From the IMG/VR virus record IMGVR_UViG_3300008107_000043, positions 1 to 64,000 of that record: a stretch of 64,000 nucleotides of DNA. One strand, 5' to 3'. Numbering within the stretch: position 1 is the first letter of the stretch; each line of letters begins with the position of its first letter. Both the position numbers and the translations under genes were made by a program. Of the stretch, positions 49,135 through 57,776 are shown piece by piece. The notes below the pieces were generated by a model that did no database searches, had not been told where the DNA came from, and saw nothing but the letters and a program-made list of their open reading frames with translations. This stretch comes from a virus.

Positions 49135-49835
49135 AAATCGCAATCTTCTATCATACCTTTCAATCTGGTATGAGTGCTTTTGTCTATCAATCTCAAATTC
49201 ATAGGTTGTATTGTTCTGGACTGATTGATGCTGCTGATTATATTCATATTGGCGTGAATGGTGACCAGGAAATGTTTAATGTTCCAGAAAAAGCAAAAGT
49301 TGTTTATAACAGTAACTGGAAAGAAGAAACAGAAACTCTAATTGCACTCAAGAACTTTGCATATGAAAATCCAGATTATAAGATTTTATATTTTCATATG
49401 AAAGGAACAAGTAAAGAAACTCTTGTTGCAAATTCTTGGAGATTGATGATGGAATATTTTGTAATTGATAAATGGAAAGAGTGTGTAGAGTATCTAAATG
49501 ATTATGATTGTGTTGGACAGACATTCAAACCACTAGGACCAACAATATGGGGTGATGGATCTATTACTTCTAATGAGGGTATAAGTTGTTATTGCGGAAA
49601 CTTCTGGTGGGCAAATGCATCTTATATTCAAACATTAGACCACAATTATTTGAATACTGATTATCGTTTTGATAGAGAGTTCTGGATAGGAACCAATAAA
49701 AATGCAAAAGCAAAATCCTTTATGGAATATGGACAAGATGATTATGTTGCGGACAATCATCCAATTCCATTAAAGAAAGGTATGAGTGACTATGAACCTT
49801 ATACTCATTATTTTAAAGAGGTAGAATACTTATGA
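49131..49835 (+). CDS. Glycosyltransferase-like protein (234 aa)
   Basis: MKIAIFYHTFQSGMSAFVYQ at the N-terminus, KILYFHMKGTSKETLVANSW in the middle and CYCGNFWWANASYIQTLDHN match a class of capsule/LPS glycan proteins with the YFHxKG signature and a G(N/S)FWWA motif. It may synthesise or elongate a surface or fibre glycan. ATGA overlaps at both ends keep it in the coupled cassette. Confidence 0.6.
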   Translation: MKIAIFYHTFQSGMSAFVYQSQIHRLYCSGLIDAADYIHIGVNGDQEMFNVPEKAKVVYNSNWKEETETLIALKNFAYENPDYKILYFHMKGTSKETLVANSWRLMMEYFVIDKWKECVEYLNDYDCVGQTFKPLGPTIWGDGSITSNEGISCYCGNFWWANASYIQTLDHNYLNTDYRFDREFWIGTNKNAKAKSFMEYGQDDYVADNHPIPLKKGMSDYEPYTHYFKEVEYL

Positions 49836-50200
49836 GACCTTGTGGAGATTGTACTGCTTGCTGCACTTGGTTAAAAGGAAGTGCTTATGGTTATGAGTTT
49901 GGTGGTGGAAAGTCCTGTAAATTCTTATGTGAAAGTGGATGTAGTGTTCATAAGGTAAGACCAAAAGTATGCGAGGGGTATTTTTGTGCTTGGTCTCAAG
50001 AATTAATATCAGAAGAACTGAGACCTGATAAATGTGGAGTTCTTGCTTCTGTTGAAAATAATGAGAATGGTCAGTATTTAAGATTGACTTTAATGAGAAA
50101 AGAGATAAATACTGATATATTAGAATATTTTAAGGAGTGGAGTATCAAGATGAACACTCCAGTTTTGTATCTAAACAATCATATTTGGGAAGTTCTCTAA
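49832..50200 (+). CDS. YkgJ-type Cys-cluster protein B (122 aa)
   Basis: CGDCTACC at residues 4-11, CKFLCESGCSVHKVRPKVCE and EELRPDKCGVL match copy A (46864-47241) at all major cysteines. Both share (Y/W)EFGGGK(S/K)CKF. The copies flank the oxygenase and glycosyltransferase genes, consistent with duplication of a module. This one precedes RCC1 copy 3 by one base. Metal binding is inferred from the family. Confidence 0.8.
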   Translation: MRPCGDCTACCTWLKGSAYGYEFGGGKSCKFLCESGCSVHKVRPKVCEGYFCAWSQELISEELRPDKCGVLASVENNENGQYLRLTLMRKEINTDILEYFKEWSIKMNTPVLYLNNHIWEVL

Positions 50201-50201
50201 G

Positions 50202-51392
50202 ATGCCTACTTTTTACAACTATACGGAAGGTGGTCAAGTATATTCTTTTGATGATGTTTTTGTGCCTGCTGATGCTTTTAGGCAAGGGAACTTGTGGTCT
50301 TGGGGATATAATTATAATGGACAGCTGGGAGATAATACAAATCTAACAAGTAAACTTACTCCAGTCACAACATTTGCAGGAGGAACCAACTGGAAACAAG
50401 TTGCTGATGGAGGTAGTCATACAGCAGCAATCAAAACTGATGGAACACTATGGACTTGGGGATATAATTATAATGGACGACTAGGAGACAATACAGGCAA
50501 TACAGGATTCAATAGACGCACTCCACTCACCACATTTGCTGGTGGAACCAATTGGAAACAAGTTTCTGCTGGATTTGTTCATACAGCAGCAATCAAGACT
50601 GATGGAACCTTATGGACTTGGGGTCGTGCTGATAGTGGGCAACTAGGAATCAATAACACAAACCAAAGACTCACTCCAGTCACAACATTTGCAGGAGGAA
50701 CCAACTGGAAACAAGTTTCTTGTGGTGGATATTTTACAGCAGCAATCAAAACTGATGGAACTTTATGGAATTGGGGACGTAATTATAATGGACAACTAGG
50801 AAACAATACAACAACTAATGGACTTACTCCAATCACCACATTTGCAGGTGGAACCAATTGGAAACAAGTTGCTTGTGGAAATAACCATACATCAGCAATC
50901 AAGACTGATGGAACTCTTTGGACTTGGGGATATAATTATAATGGGCAACTAGGAGACCTTACATCAACCCAAAGAAACACTCCAGTCACCACATTTTTTG
51001 GAGGAACCAACTGGAAACAAGTTTCTTGTGGACAAAATTATGCAGCAGCAATCAAAACTGATGGAACTTTGTGGGGTTGGGGTGCTACTGGTTATGGGCG
51101 ACTGGGAGCTGGTGAAACCTTTTTTGATTCAGTATTCATACCAATAGAAACATTTGCAGGAGGAACCAACTGGAAACAAGTTGCTTGTGGTGAATCTCAC
51201 ACTGCAGCAATCAAAACTGATGGAACCTTATGGACTTGGGGTGGGAATGGTTATGGAGCACTAGGAAATAATACATCAGGAATCAATAGACTCACTCCAG
51301 TCACCACATTTGCAGGAGGAACCAACTGGAAACAAGTTTCTTGTGGACAATATCATACAGCAGCAATCACATACATAGATGATTATCAGTAA
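50202..51392 (+). CDS. RCC1-type seven-repeat beta-propeller fibre protein, copy 3 (396 aa)
   Basis: A short anchor (MPTFYNYTEGGQVYSFDDVF) is followed by seven TLWxWG repeats (WSWGYNY, WTWGYNY, WTWGRAD, WNWGRNY, WTWGYNY, WGWGATG, WTWGGNG). The frequent WGYNYNGQLGDNT and the invariant TFAGGTNWKQV show recent spread or recombination between copies. It is next to Cys-cluster protein B and upstream of the sulfotransferase. Probable virion adhesin; the ligand is unknown. Confidence 0.82.
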   Translation: MPTFYNYTEGGQVYSFDDVFVPADAFRQGNLWSWGYNYNGQLGDNTNLTSKLTPVTTFAGGTNWKQVADGGSHTAAIKTDGTLWTWGYNYNGRLGDNTGNTGFNRRTPLTTFAGGTNWKQVSAGFVHTAAIKTDGTLWTWGRADSGQLGINNTNQRLTPVTTFAGGTNWKQVSCGGYFTAAIKTDGTLWNWGRNYNGQLGNNTTTNGLTPITTFAGGTNWKQVACGNNHTSAIKTDGTLWTWGYNYNGQLGDLTSTQRNTPVTTFFGGTNWKQVSCGQNYAAAIKTDGTLWGWGATGYGRLGAGETFFDSVFIPIETFAGGTNWKQVACGESHTAAIKTDGTLWTWGGNGYGALGNNTSGINRLTPVTTFAGGTNWKQVSCGQYHTAAITYIDDYQ

Positions 51393-51409
51393 AATATTAT
51401 TCTTTAATT

Positions 51410-52192
51410 ATGAAAACATTATTCTTTCTTTCTGGTCTTCCAAGATCAGGTTCTACTTTACTTGGATCAATTCTTTCACAACATCCAAAACTACAAGCAA
51501 CTCCAACATCACCACTTGCAGATTTGCTTTGTTGGATTGATGAAGGTTTTTCTAAACTGGATCTTCAATATACTTATGATAAGCAACAAATTCAATACAA
51601 TACTTATAATTCAATTCTAGAAAACTTTTATAATCACATAGAGAAACCTTGCATACTTGACAAACATCGTGGTTGGTGCAAGAATGTACCTTCTATTGAA
51701 AAGTTTCTACATCAAACTCCAAAAATCATAGCAACCAACCGTAGAATAAGTGAAGTTCTTGCTTCTTATATTCTACTCATTCAAAGAAATAATGAAGCAG
51801 ATAATTTTGTAGATGCTCATTTAAGAAGAGAAGGAAAACCAATTACAACAGATAATCGTATTGAATGTCTTTGGAAGAATTATGTCTGCGATCCTTATGA
51901 AAGTTTGGTTTATGGATTGACACATAACAGATCAAATATTCATCTAGTAGATTATAATGATCTTACACAAAAACCAGAAAGAGAATTGAATAAGATCTAT
52001 GAGTTTCTAGAAATAGAATCTCATTCACACGATCTTTCCAGCATCTTTAATACTTGTGCCGAAGAAAAAGACCACGAATGGGGTATTGATAATCTTCATC
52101 AAATTCGTTCAAAACTTCAAAGAACTTCACCACCTCCTGAAGAAGTGATTGGTGAAGAAAACACTAAACTTTATGATAAATTTAACATATGA
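51410..52192 (+). CDS. Sulfotransferase (260 aa)
   Basis: FFLSGLPRSGSTLLGSILSQ at residues 5-24 is the 5'-phosphosulfate-binding loop (PRSGST). CILDKHRGWCKN and IIATNRRISEVLASYILLIQ fit the 3'-phosphate-binding region. The protein would transfer sulfate from PAPS to a hydroxyl on sugar or protein. It lies between RCC1 copy 3 and two glycosyltransferase-like genes; overlap of its stop with the next ATG indicates coupling. Confidence 0.85.
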   Translation: MKTLFFLSGLPRSGSTLLGSILSQHPKLQATPTSPLADLLCWIDEGFSKLDLQYTYDKQQIQYNTYNSILENFYNHIEKPCILDKHRGWCKNVPSIEKFLHQTPKIIATNRRISEVLASYILLIQRNNEADNFVDAHLRREGKPITTDNRIECLWKNYVCDPYESLVYGLTHNRSNIHLVDYNDLTQKPERELNKIYEFLEIESHSHDLSSIFNTCAEEKDHEWGIDNLHQIRSKLQRTSPPPEEVIGEENTKLYDKFNI

Positions 52193-52875
52193 TTGAAGTA
52201 TTTTTAAGACATTGTTATACATCCAAAGTTAATCTTTCAGGAGCAAATCGTCCAGATTGGTGGGATAAAGAAAAGGTATTTGAGAATTTCAAGAATACAC
52301 TCAATCCAGAAACTACCAACTATACAATCATCTTTGATGAGTGTTATGGAAAGCAAGAAGACACTTTCCTCAAAGATGAAGAGTCAATTACAATTAACTG
52401 CGGTAAAGAAAGTTCTAGTTTTTGTAAGACACTAGACCATATTCTTTCTCAAGACTTTGATAATGATACAATCATCTATTTTCTTGAAGATGATTATGTA
52501 CACCGTCCAGAATGGGATAGGGCTCTCATAGATGCATTTACTCTTCCAGTTCAGTACGCAACCTTATACGACCACGGAGATAAGTATCAGGAGATGTATA
52601 AGGACTTTATGACTAAAGTTCTAGCAACAAAATATTCTCATTGGATGCCAACTCCTTCAACAACAAATACTTTTGCTGTTAAGTTTAAAACACTCAAAGA
52701 AGATAAAGAAATTCATAGACACTTCTCAACAGGATTTGAACCTTCTGCAGACCACGGTAAATTTTTAGAACTACATAAGAAAGGAAGGAATTTAATCTCA
52801 AGTATTCCTGGTTATTCTACACACTGTCATTCACAATTTTTATCCCCGTGTATTGATTGGAGCACATACTTATGA
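52189..52875 (+). CDS. Glycosyltransferase-like protein (GT-A type, 228 aa)
   Basis: DTIIYFLEDDYVHRPEWDRA has an E-D-D motif in the position of a GT-A metal site, preceded by KTLDHILSQDFDN. HRHFSTGFEPSADHGKFLEL resembles an acceptor region. It overlaps the sulfotransferase and the following GT2 gene by 4 bases each. Sugar transfer to a fibre or host glycan is inferred. Confidence 0.65.
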   Translation: MIEVFLRHCYTSKVNLSGANRPDWWDKEKVFENFKNTLNPETTNYTIIFDECYGKQEDTFLKDEESITINCGKESSSFCKTLDHILSQDFDNDTIIYFLEDDYVHRPEWDRALIDAFTLPVQYATLYDHGDKYQEMYKDFMTKVLATKYSHWMPTPSTTNTFAVKFKTLKEDKEIHRHFSTGFEPSADHGKFLELHKKGRNLISSIPGYSTHCHSQFLSPCIDWSTYL

Positions 52876-54407
52876 AAGTTACACTATACGCAATTGCAAA
52901 GAACGAAGAAAAGAATATTGAAAAGTTTCTCAAGAATGCAGAGAAGTTTGATGATGTAGTTGTAGTTGATACTGGAAGCACAGATGATACAGTTCAACTA
53001 CTGAAGGATGCTGGTATTAAAGTTTATGAGCATTCACAAACTCGTGAAGAGTTTGATTTTTCAGTTGCAAGAAATCAGGCACTTTCTTATGTAGAAACTG
53101 ATTGGGCATTTGCACTTGATTTTAATGAGGATGTTTCTGAGTTTCATCCAGAAGGTTTTGGTGTGATTGCTGGTGAATTTACCACATTCAGACATTTGAG
53201 ATATGATGATAATGGTGGTGATGAACCAGTTCAGTCTAATGAAGTTCATACTCGTCTTCATAGAACCAAGAATTATACTTGGGTGAATGCTGTTCACGAA
53301 GTTCCAAACTTTATTCCAACAGAAGAATATCTGAATGAAGTTTGTGTAGATACTACCATTAAGATTACTAAGAAAATTAATAAGACTGTAGATAAGGAAT
53401 TATTCTACTTTAATATTTGTGAAAGAGAGCATAAAAAAAATCCTACTGACTGGTATTGGATTTGGTTTATTTTCAATCATTATTATAATGTCCAAAATGC
53501 ACAAAAAGCACTTGAATATGGTCAAGAGTTTCTAAACGTATCTAAACCTTACTTTGATAGTTTTAGAATTCTTGCTTTTATTCGCTGCAGTCAAATTCTA
53601 CTGAATACGGGTGATATGCAACGAGGAATGAATTATGCATTCCACGCAGTTAGTGAAGGAATGAATATGGGAGGTTCTCATTTATCTCAAGCATTTGGAT
53701 ATTTGTTTGAACTTTCTAAGAGATTGAATAATCCCAATCTTACAATTTTTGCAACTGGATTCAATCCAGATATGCTTTCATCACCAGAAAGACTTAGTGC
53801 AATTGATAAACTATTCTTAACCAATCTTGAAGATATTCCTTCTTGCTGGAGAGGTCATCGTAGATTTGCTGAATGGTTGGTAACGCAAGTCAATCCAGAA
53901 GTAACTGTGGATCTTGGAGTTGATTGGGGATTCTCAACTTTCTGTTTTGCAATGCCTCGTATTGGGCAAGTTTATGGTGTTGATACTTTTGAAGGAGATC
54001 AATTTACTGGTGGAAATCACGGTTCTTATGAGTATGTTCTCAATAAGCAAGAGAAGTTGTTTATGAAAGATAATGTGACTTTCATCAAAGGACTTTTTGA
54101 TGAGGTTGCAAAGACTTGGGATAAGCAAATAGACATCTTACATATTGATGGTGATCACGCTTATGAATCAGTAAAGCACGATTATGAAACTTGGAGTCCG
54201 TTTGTAAAAGAAAATGGTGTGATACTATTCCACGATACTTGTATTGAAGAACTGAATGGAAATCAATATGGTGTGAAGAAATTTTTTGATGAACTGGATC
54301 TTCCAAAAGTAACCTTTACTCATACTTTTGGTCTTGGAGTTGCCTCTAAAAACAAAGATCTGATTGAGTTTATTCAGAATAACTTTGATTTAAATAATCC
54401 ACTATGA
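52872..54407 (+). CDS. GT2 glycosyltransferase-TPR-methyltransferase fusion (511 aa)
   Basis: ATG 52872 overlaps the previous stop (ATGA). Residues 1-110 are a GT2 domain (VTLYAIAKNEEKNIEKFLKN; VVVDTGSTDDTVQLLKDAG; DWAFALDFNEDVS). Helical TPR-like repeats occupy about 180-300. The C-terminal 200 residues are a class I SAM methyltransferase (VTVDLGVDWGFSTFCFAMPR; ILHIDGDHAYESVKHDYETW; GVILFHDTC), like Methyltransf_24. One chain could add a sugar and methylate a sugar. The fusion is unusual; each domain looks intact. Confidence 0.78.
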   Translation: MKVTLYAIAKNEEKNIEKFLKNAEKFDDVVVVDTGSTDDTVQLLKDAGIKVYEHSQTREEFDFSVARNQALSYVETDWAFALDFNEDVSEFHPEGFGVIAGEFTTFRHLRYDDNGGDEPVQSNEVHTRLHRTKNYTWVNAVHEVPNFIPTEEYLNEVCVDTTIKITKKINKTVDKELFYFNICEREHKKNPTDWYWIWFIFNHYYNVQNAQKALEYGQEFLNVSKPYFDSFRILAFIRCSQILLNTGDMQRGMNYAFHAVSEGMNMGGSHLSQAFGYLFELSKRLNNPNLTIFATGFNPDMLSSPERLSAIDKLFLTNLEDIPSCWRGHRRFAEWLVTQVNPEVTVDLGVDWGFSTFCFAMPRIGQVYGVDTFEGDQFTGGNHGSYEYVLNKQEKLFMKDNVTFIKGLFDEVAKTWDKQIDILHIDGDHAYESVKHDYETWSPFVKENGVILFHDTCIEELNGNQYGVKKFFDELDLPKVTFTHTFGLGVASKNKDLIEFIQNNFDLNNPL

Positions 54408-54760
54408 AAGTAGTAGTTCCTATATCAGTTGGAGAACTTTTAGATAAGATTACTATCTTAGAAATAAAATCTATGTTCACTAACAACGAATATGTTTTGA
54501 AAGAGTTAGCAGATCTCAATTTAATTAAAAGTTGTCTAACTCAATATACTTTAGGGTATGAAGTCCAACTCAAAAAAGTGAATGAAAAACTTTGGAAAAT
54601 AGAAGATAGACTCAGAGAAAAGGAAAAATTACAACACTTTGATGAAGAGTTTATTGAACTTGCTCGCAGTGTTTATATCACTAATGATGAAAGAGCAAAG
54701 ATTAAAAAAGAAGTCAATGAGTTATGTAATTCTGATTATAGAGAAGTAAAGGTATACTAA
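54404..54760 (+). CDS. DUF6165-like protein (118 aa)
   Basis: MKVVVPISVGELLDKITILE and a long helical middle (NEKLWKIEDRLREKEKLQHF) match a small family found beside glycan and fibre clusters in cyanophages and bacteria (I recall it as DUF6165). It closes the modification cassette; its TAA stop forms part of a late-promoter-like box. Confidence 0.7.
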   Translation: MKVVVPISVGELLDKITILEIKSMFTNNEYVLKELADLNLIKSCLTQYTLGYEVQLKKVNEKLWKIEDRLREKEKLQHFDEEFIELARSVYITNDERAKIKKEVNELCNSDYREVKVY

Positions 54761-54763
54761 ATA
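54756..54763 (+). promoter_or_regulatory. Candidate late promoter overlapping a stop codon (ACTAAATA)
   Basis: The TAA stop (54758-54760) lies in the octamer; the next ATG is 20 bases downstream. Confidence 0.45.
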
Positions 54764-54783
54764 CTTAAAAGTTCTTAAGACAG

Positions 54784-55119
54784 ATGGCAGTTGCTGAAAT
54801 TACGAATATTGTAATCGATAAAGGAACTGATTTTGAAGCAACCTTTAATCTTTATGACCCGGACCAATCTCAAACATATTTGACGGGTCTTACAACAACT
54901 TATGCAAGTATTCGTAAGTATCCTGAAGCAACTTCATATGAAGAGTTTTCCAAGACTATTACTGCAGCAACCGGAACTATTTTATTAAGACTCACTGCAC
55001 AACAAACTGCAAATCTTAAGGCAGGAAGAAATTATTTTGATGTCATTTTAACAATTGATGGAAAGAAAACGAAGGTAATTAAAGGTACTGCAATTGTAGA
55101 AGAGAGTGTATCCCTATGA
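54784..55119 (+). CDS. Cyanophage structural-cluster protein (111 aa)
   Basis: The protein starts MAVAEITNIVIDKGTDFEAT and is beta-rich (YDPDQSQTYLTGLTTTYASI; AGRNYFDVILTIDGKKTKVI). It resembles an Ig-like domain of small virion proteins. The next gene overlaps by 4 bases. It has a candidate late promoter directly upstream, which fits a virion component. Confidence 0.65.
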   Translation: MAVAEITNIVIDKGTDFEATFNLYDPDQSQTYLTGLTTTYASIRKYPEATSYEEFSKTITAATGTILLRLTAQQTANLKAGRNYFDVILTIDGKKTKVIKGTAIVEESVSL

Positions 55120-55442
55120 CATATAAAGTTACCTTTTCTTCTGGTAATAATTATTCAGTCAAATCTTCACAACCAATCAATCCAAAAGTTTCTATCAGTT
55201 ATGGAATTCAAATTATGCCACAGAATTTAGATGAACTTACGGATGTAGAAATTAGTGGTAATAATGATAAGTATGTGTTGATGTATGATGCTGCATCGGG
55301 AAAATGGAGAGATGTAAATCCGGATGAAGTTCTTTCTGCTGCAACAAATGAACCTAATCAACCAGGATTGCCTGCCGACTTTGAAAATCAATTGGATATT
55401 GATTTAGACAATAAAATTGATCTTGATGCAGGTACTTTCTAG
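55116..55442 (+). CDS. Virion-cluster protein ending in a DAGTF tail (108 aa)
   Basis: An N-terminal beta-rich segment (MTYKVTFSSGNNYSVKSSQP) precedes NDKYVLMYDAASGKWRDVNP, a segment also common in fibre proteins. The C-terminus IDLDNKIDLDAGTF shares its final DAGTF with the next large protein (ITIDAGTF). This may be a shared assembly or attachment signal. Confidence 0.65.
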   Translation: MTYKVTFSSGNNYSVKSSQPINPKVSISYGIQIMPQNLDELTDVEISGNNDKYVLMYDAASGKWRDVNPDEVLSAATNEPNQPGLPADFENQLDIDLDNKIDLDAGTF

Positions 55443-55446
55443 TTAA

Positions 55447-55454
55447 ACTAAATA
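55447..55454 (+). promoter_or_regulatory. Candidate late promoter (ACTAAATA)
   Basis: It lies 5 bases after a stop and 25 bases before the next ATG. Confidence 0.45.
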
Positions 55455-55478
55455 ACTAAAAGTAAATAGCATAAAGAA

Positions 55479-57728
55479 ATGCCTGCACCAGTACTTCAGT
55501 TTAAAAGAGGTAATGCAGGGGTAGCAGGAACCGTACCTGCACTCCGTCCAGGTGAGCCAGCAATTTCATTAAATAACTTTGACCTTTTTATTGGTATTGA
55601 TACCTCAGTAGCGAACAATAAATTCTTTGGTTCTCATCGTTATTGGGAAAGAGAAGATGGAACAAATTCTTCAAAGTTAAAACTTGTTTCTAATAACGGG
55701 TCGCAATCAATAAATTTAAGAGCTCCTACAGGACTTGGTGCAACTTTTACTTACACTTTTCCAGCAACTGGTGTTGGAAATAGTGGAAAAGTATTGACTA
55801 CAAATGAAAGTGGACAATTATCTTGGGTTGACTCAATAAATAGTCTTACAATTATTGATATTGTTGGGGGTATTGGAACTTTTTATAATGATGTTGGATT
55901 TACTTCAACTACAAATAATGTTCTCGGCAACGAAAATACTGGTGCTGTCCAGATTGATGGTGGTGTGGGTATTGCCAAGAACCTAACAGTTAAAGAAAAT
56001 TTTTATGTTGGTGGGAATTCTCAATTTGTTGGTAGTTTAGATATAAATGGAGATTTAGATGTAGCTGGTAATGTTTATATTGGCGGAACCACAGTTACTC
56101 TTCGTGGTACTGATGTTTATATTGAAAACAAAGACATTATTCTTGGATATACAACATCAATCACGCCAAATGATAATACTGCAAATCACGCAGGTGTTGC
56201 AATTGCATCAACTGTAGGAAGTCCATTAGTATCTTTTAGTGCCTCGGGAATCAATACTCTTCCCGATACTTATAAGCAAATGATGTGGTTCAAGAGTGGA
56301 ACTCTTGGATTCTCAACTGATGCATTTGGTTTTAACTATGGTGTAGCAATTGGAACCACAACGATGGCGGATGGAGTTCGCCTTGCTGTCGGTTCAGGTA
56401 TCACAATGTCTGATACCACGATCACTGCATCAAATTTTTATGGTACTTTTAATGGTACTACATCAACCGCAACTAGAGCGACAACTGTTGATACTACATC
56501 AACTTCAACAAACACTAACTATCACTTAGTCTTTACTGATAATGCAACAAGCACTAATAGTGCAACGATGCGTGTTGATGCTGGTATTTACTATAACCCA
56601 TCATCAAATTACTTGTTCTCTAGTCTATTTGTAGGTGATGTTGCTGCAGGAATCATTAAGGCAGCAGATACAACTACAGCAATGACGCTGGCAAATAGCA
56701 CAGGTAATGTGACATTTAATGGCGATATTCAAATTGGTGGTAATGATATTAAGGCATCTGATGGAACAACAGCACTTACACTTTCAACATCAACTGGAAA
56801 TGTTGCGTTCCAAGGCAAAGTTATTGCAAATAGTTATAGAAGTTCAATAAATGCAAGTGATACATTAACATTCTCTGATTTAGATGCAACTTTTGCAAGA
56901 AATCTAGTTGTTACTGGTATTACTACAACAGGAACATTTAAACTTTCTGGCACTTCTGGTATTGGTATTACTGGTATTTCAGCAAGTACATCTCTTGCAG
57001 AAAATAGTGATAATTATCTACCAACTCAAAAGGCAGTTAAGGCATATGTTGATGCTGTTGATGTAACTCTTGGACTGAATGCTGATAGTGGTGGTCCAAG
57101 CACAGTCAACACATCACAGACATTAACGATTAGTGGAACTGCGAGTGAAGTAGAAACATCCGTTTCTGGACAGACTGTTACAATTGGTCTTCCAAATGAT
57201 GTTGTTGTCGGAACTTCTTTGAGTGCTCCAACACTCAGAACTGGCACAATTCAATCATCAAACACTGGTGCCACGGCAATTACGATTGTTGCAAATGATG
57301 TTACCATCGCAGATGATTTAACAGTTCAAGGAAATCTTTATGTAAACGGAAATACAACTCAAGTTAATACTACTTCAATTACTGTAGAAGATCGTACTAT
57401 TGAACTTGGTGTTGTTGATGGTTCTGCTCCTTCTTCATCAACTACTTGGGACCTTGGAGTTTTCTTTAACTATTATACGGATGCAGCAAAGAAATCTGCA
57501 GTTGTCTGGGAGCATTCTGATTCAAGATTTAAGTTTGGTTCAGTAGTTACTGATGGAGGTGGATCTGGAAATAATAACCCACAACTCACAGTATCTACAT
57601 TTGCTCCAATTGAAGTTGGAGAACTCTGGATTAATAATTCTTGTACAGGTGGTTCTGCTCAGGTGATTGGATGTGTAGGTTCTGAACTGCAACTCCAAAA
57701 TATCACGATTGACGCTGGAACTTTCTAA
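55479..57728 (+). CDS. Large fibre/virion structural protein (749 aa)
   Basis: The N-terminus (VLQFKRGNAGVAGTVPALRP then GEPAISLNNFDLFIGID) resembles the N-terminal attachment domain of Mtd-type phage tropism proteins. Repeated shaft segments follow (DGGVGIAKNLTVKENFYVGG, GDLDVAGNVYIGGTTVTLRG). A block at about residues 230-310 (NDNTANHAGVAIASTVGSPL, DTYKQMMWFKSGTLGFSTDA) is shared with the collagen-like fibre at 62328. It ends in DAGTF. Likely a long trimeric fibre. Confidence 0.7.
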   Translation: MPAPVLQFKRGNAGVAGTVPALRPGEPAISLNNFDLFIGIDTSVANNKFFGSHRYWEREDGTNSSKLKLVSNNGSQSINLRAPTGLGATFTYTFPATGVGNSGKVLTTNESGQLSWVDSINSLTIIDIVGGIGTFYNDVGFTSTTNNVLGNENTGAVQIDGGVGIAKNLTVKENFYVGGNSQFVGSLDINGDLDVAGNVYIGGTTVTLRGTDVYIENKDIILGYTTSITPNDNTANHAGVAIASTVGSPLVSFSASGINTLPDTYKQMMWFKSGTLGFSTDAFGFNYGVAIGTTTMADGVRLAVGSGITMSDTTITASNFYGTFNGTTSTATRATTVDTTSTSTNTNYHLVFTDNATSTNSATMRVDAGIYYNPSSNYLFSSLFVGDVAAGIIKAADTTTAMTLANSTGNVTFNGDIQIGGNDIKASDGTTALTLSTSTGNVAFQGKVIANSYRSSINASDTLTFSDLDATFARNLVVTGITTTGTFKLSGTSGIGITGISASTSLAENSDNYLPTQKAVKAYVDAVDVTLGLNADSGGPSTVNTSQTLTISGTASEVETSVSGQTVTIGLPNDVVVGTSLSAPTLRTGTIQSSNTGATAITIVANDVTIADDLTVQGNLYVNGNTTQVNTTSITVEDRTIELGVVDGSAPSSSTTWDLGVFFNYYTDAAKKSAVVWEHSDSRFKFGSVVTDGGGSGNNNPQLTVSTFAPIEVGELWINNSCTGGSAQVIGCVGSELQLQNITIDAGTF

Positions 57729-57743
57729 AGATTAATCACATAT

Positions 57744-57776
57744 TCTAAATAGGAGGAGATAACTCCTCCTATTTTT
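57744..57776 (+). terminator. Terminator/late-promoter overlap before a small coiled-coil gene
   Basis: TAGGAGGAG (57750-57758) pairs with CTCCTCCTA (57763-57771), loop ATAA, then TTTTT up to the next ATG at 57777. The TCTAAATA late-type box (57744-57751) overlaps the 5' arm, so a transcript starting there would lack most of the stem and escape termination. Confidence 0.75.

Noticed and set aside
42338-51392. Diversity-generating retroelement acting on the propeller genes
   Set aside because: No reverse transcriptase, template repeat or IMH-like site was seen in the window; variation looks like repeat recombination.
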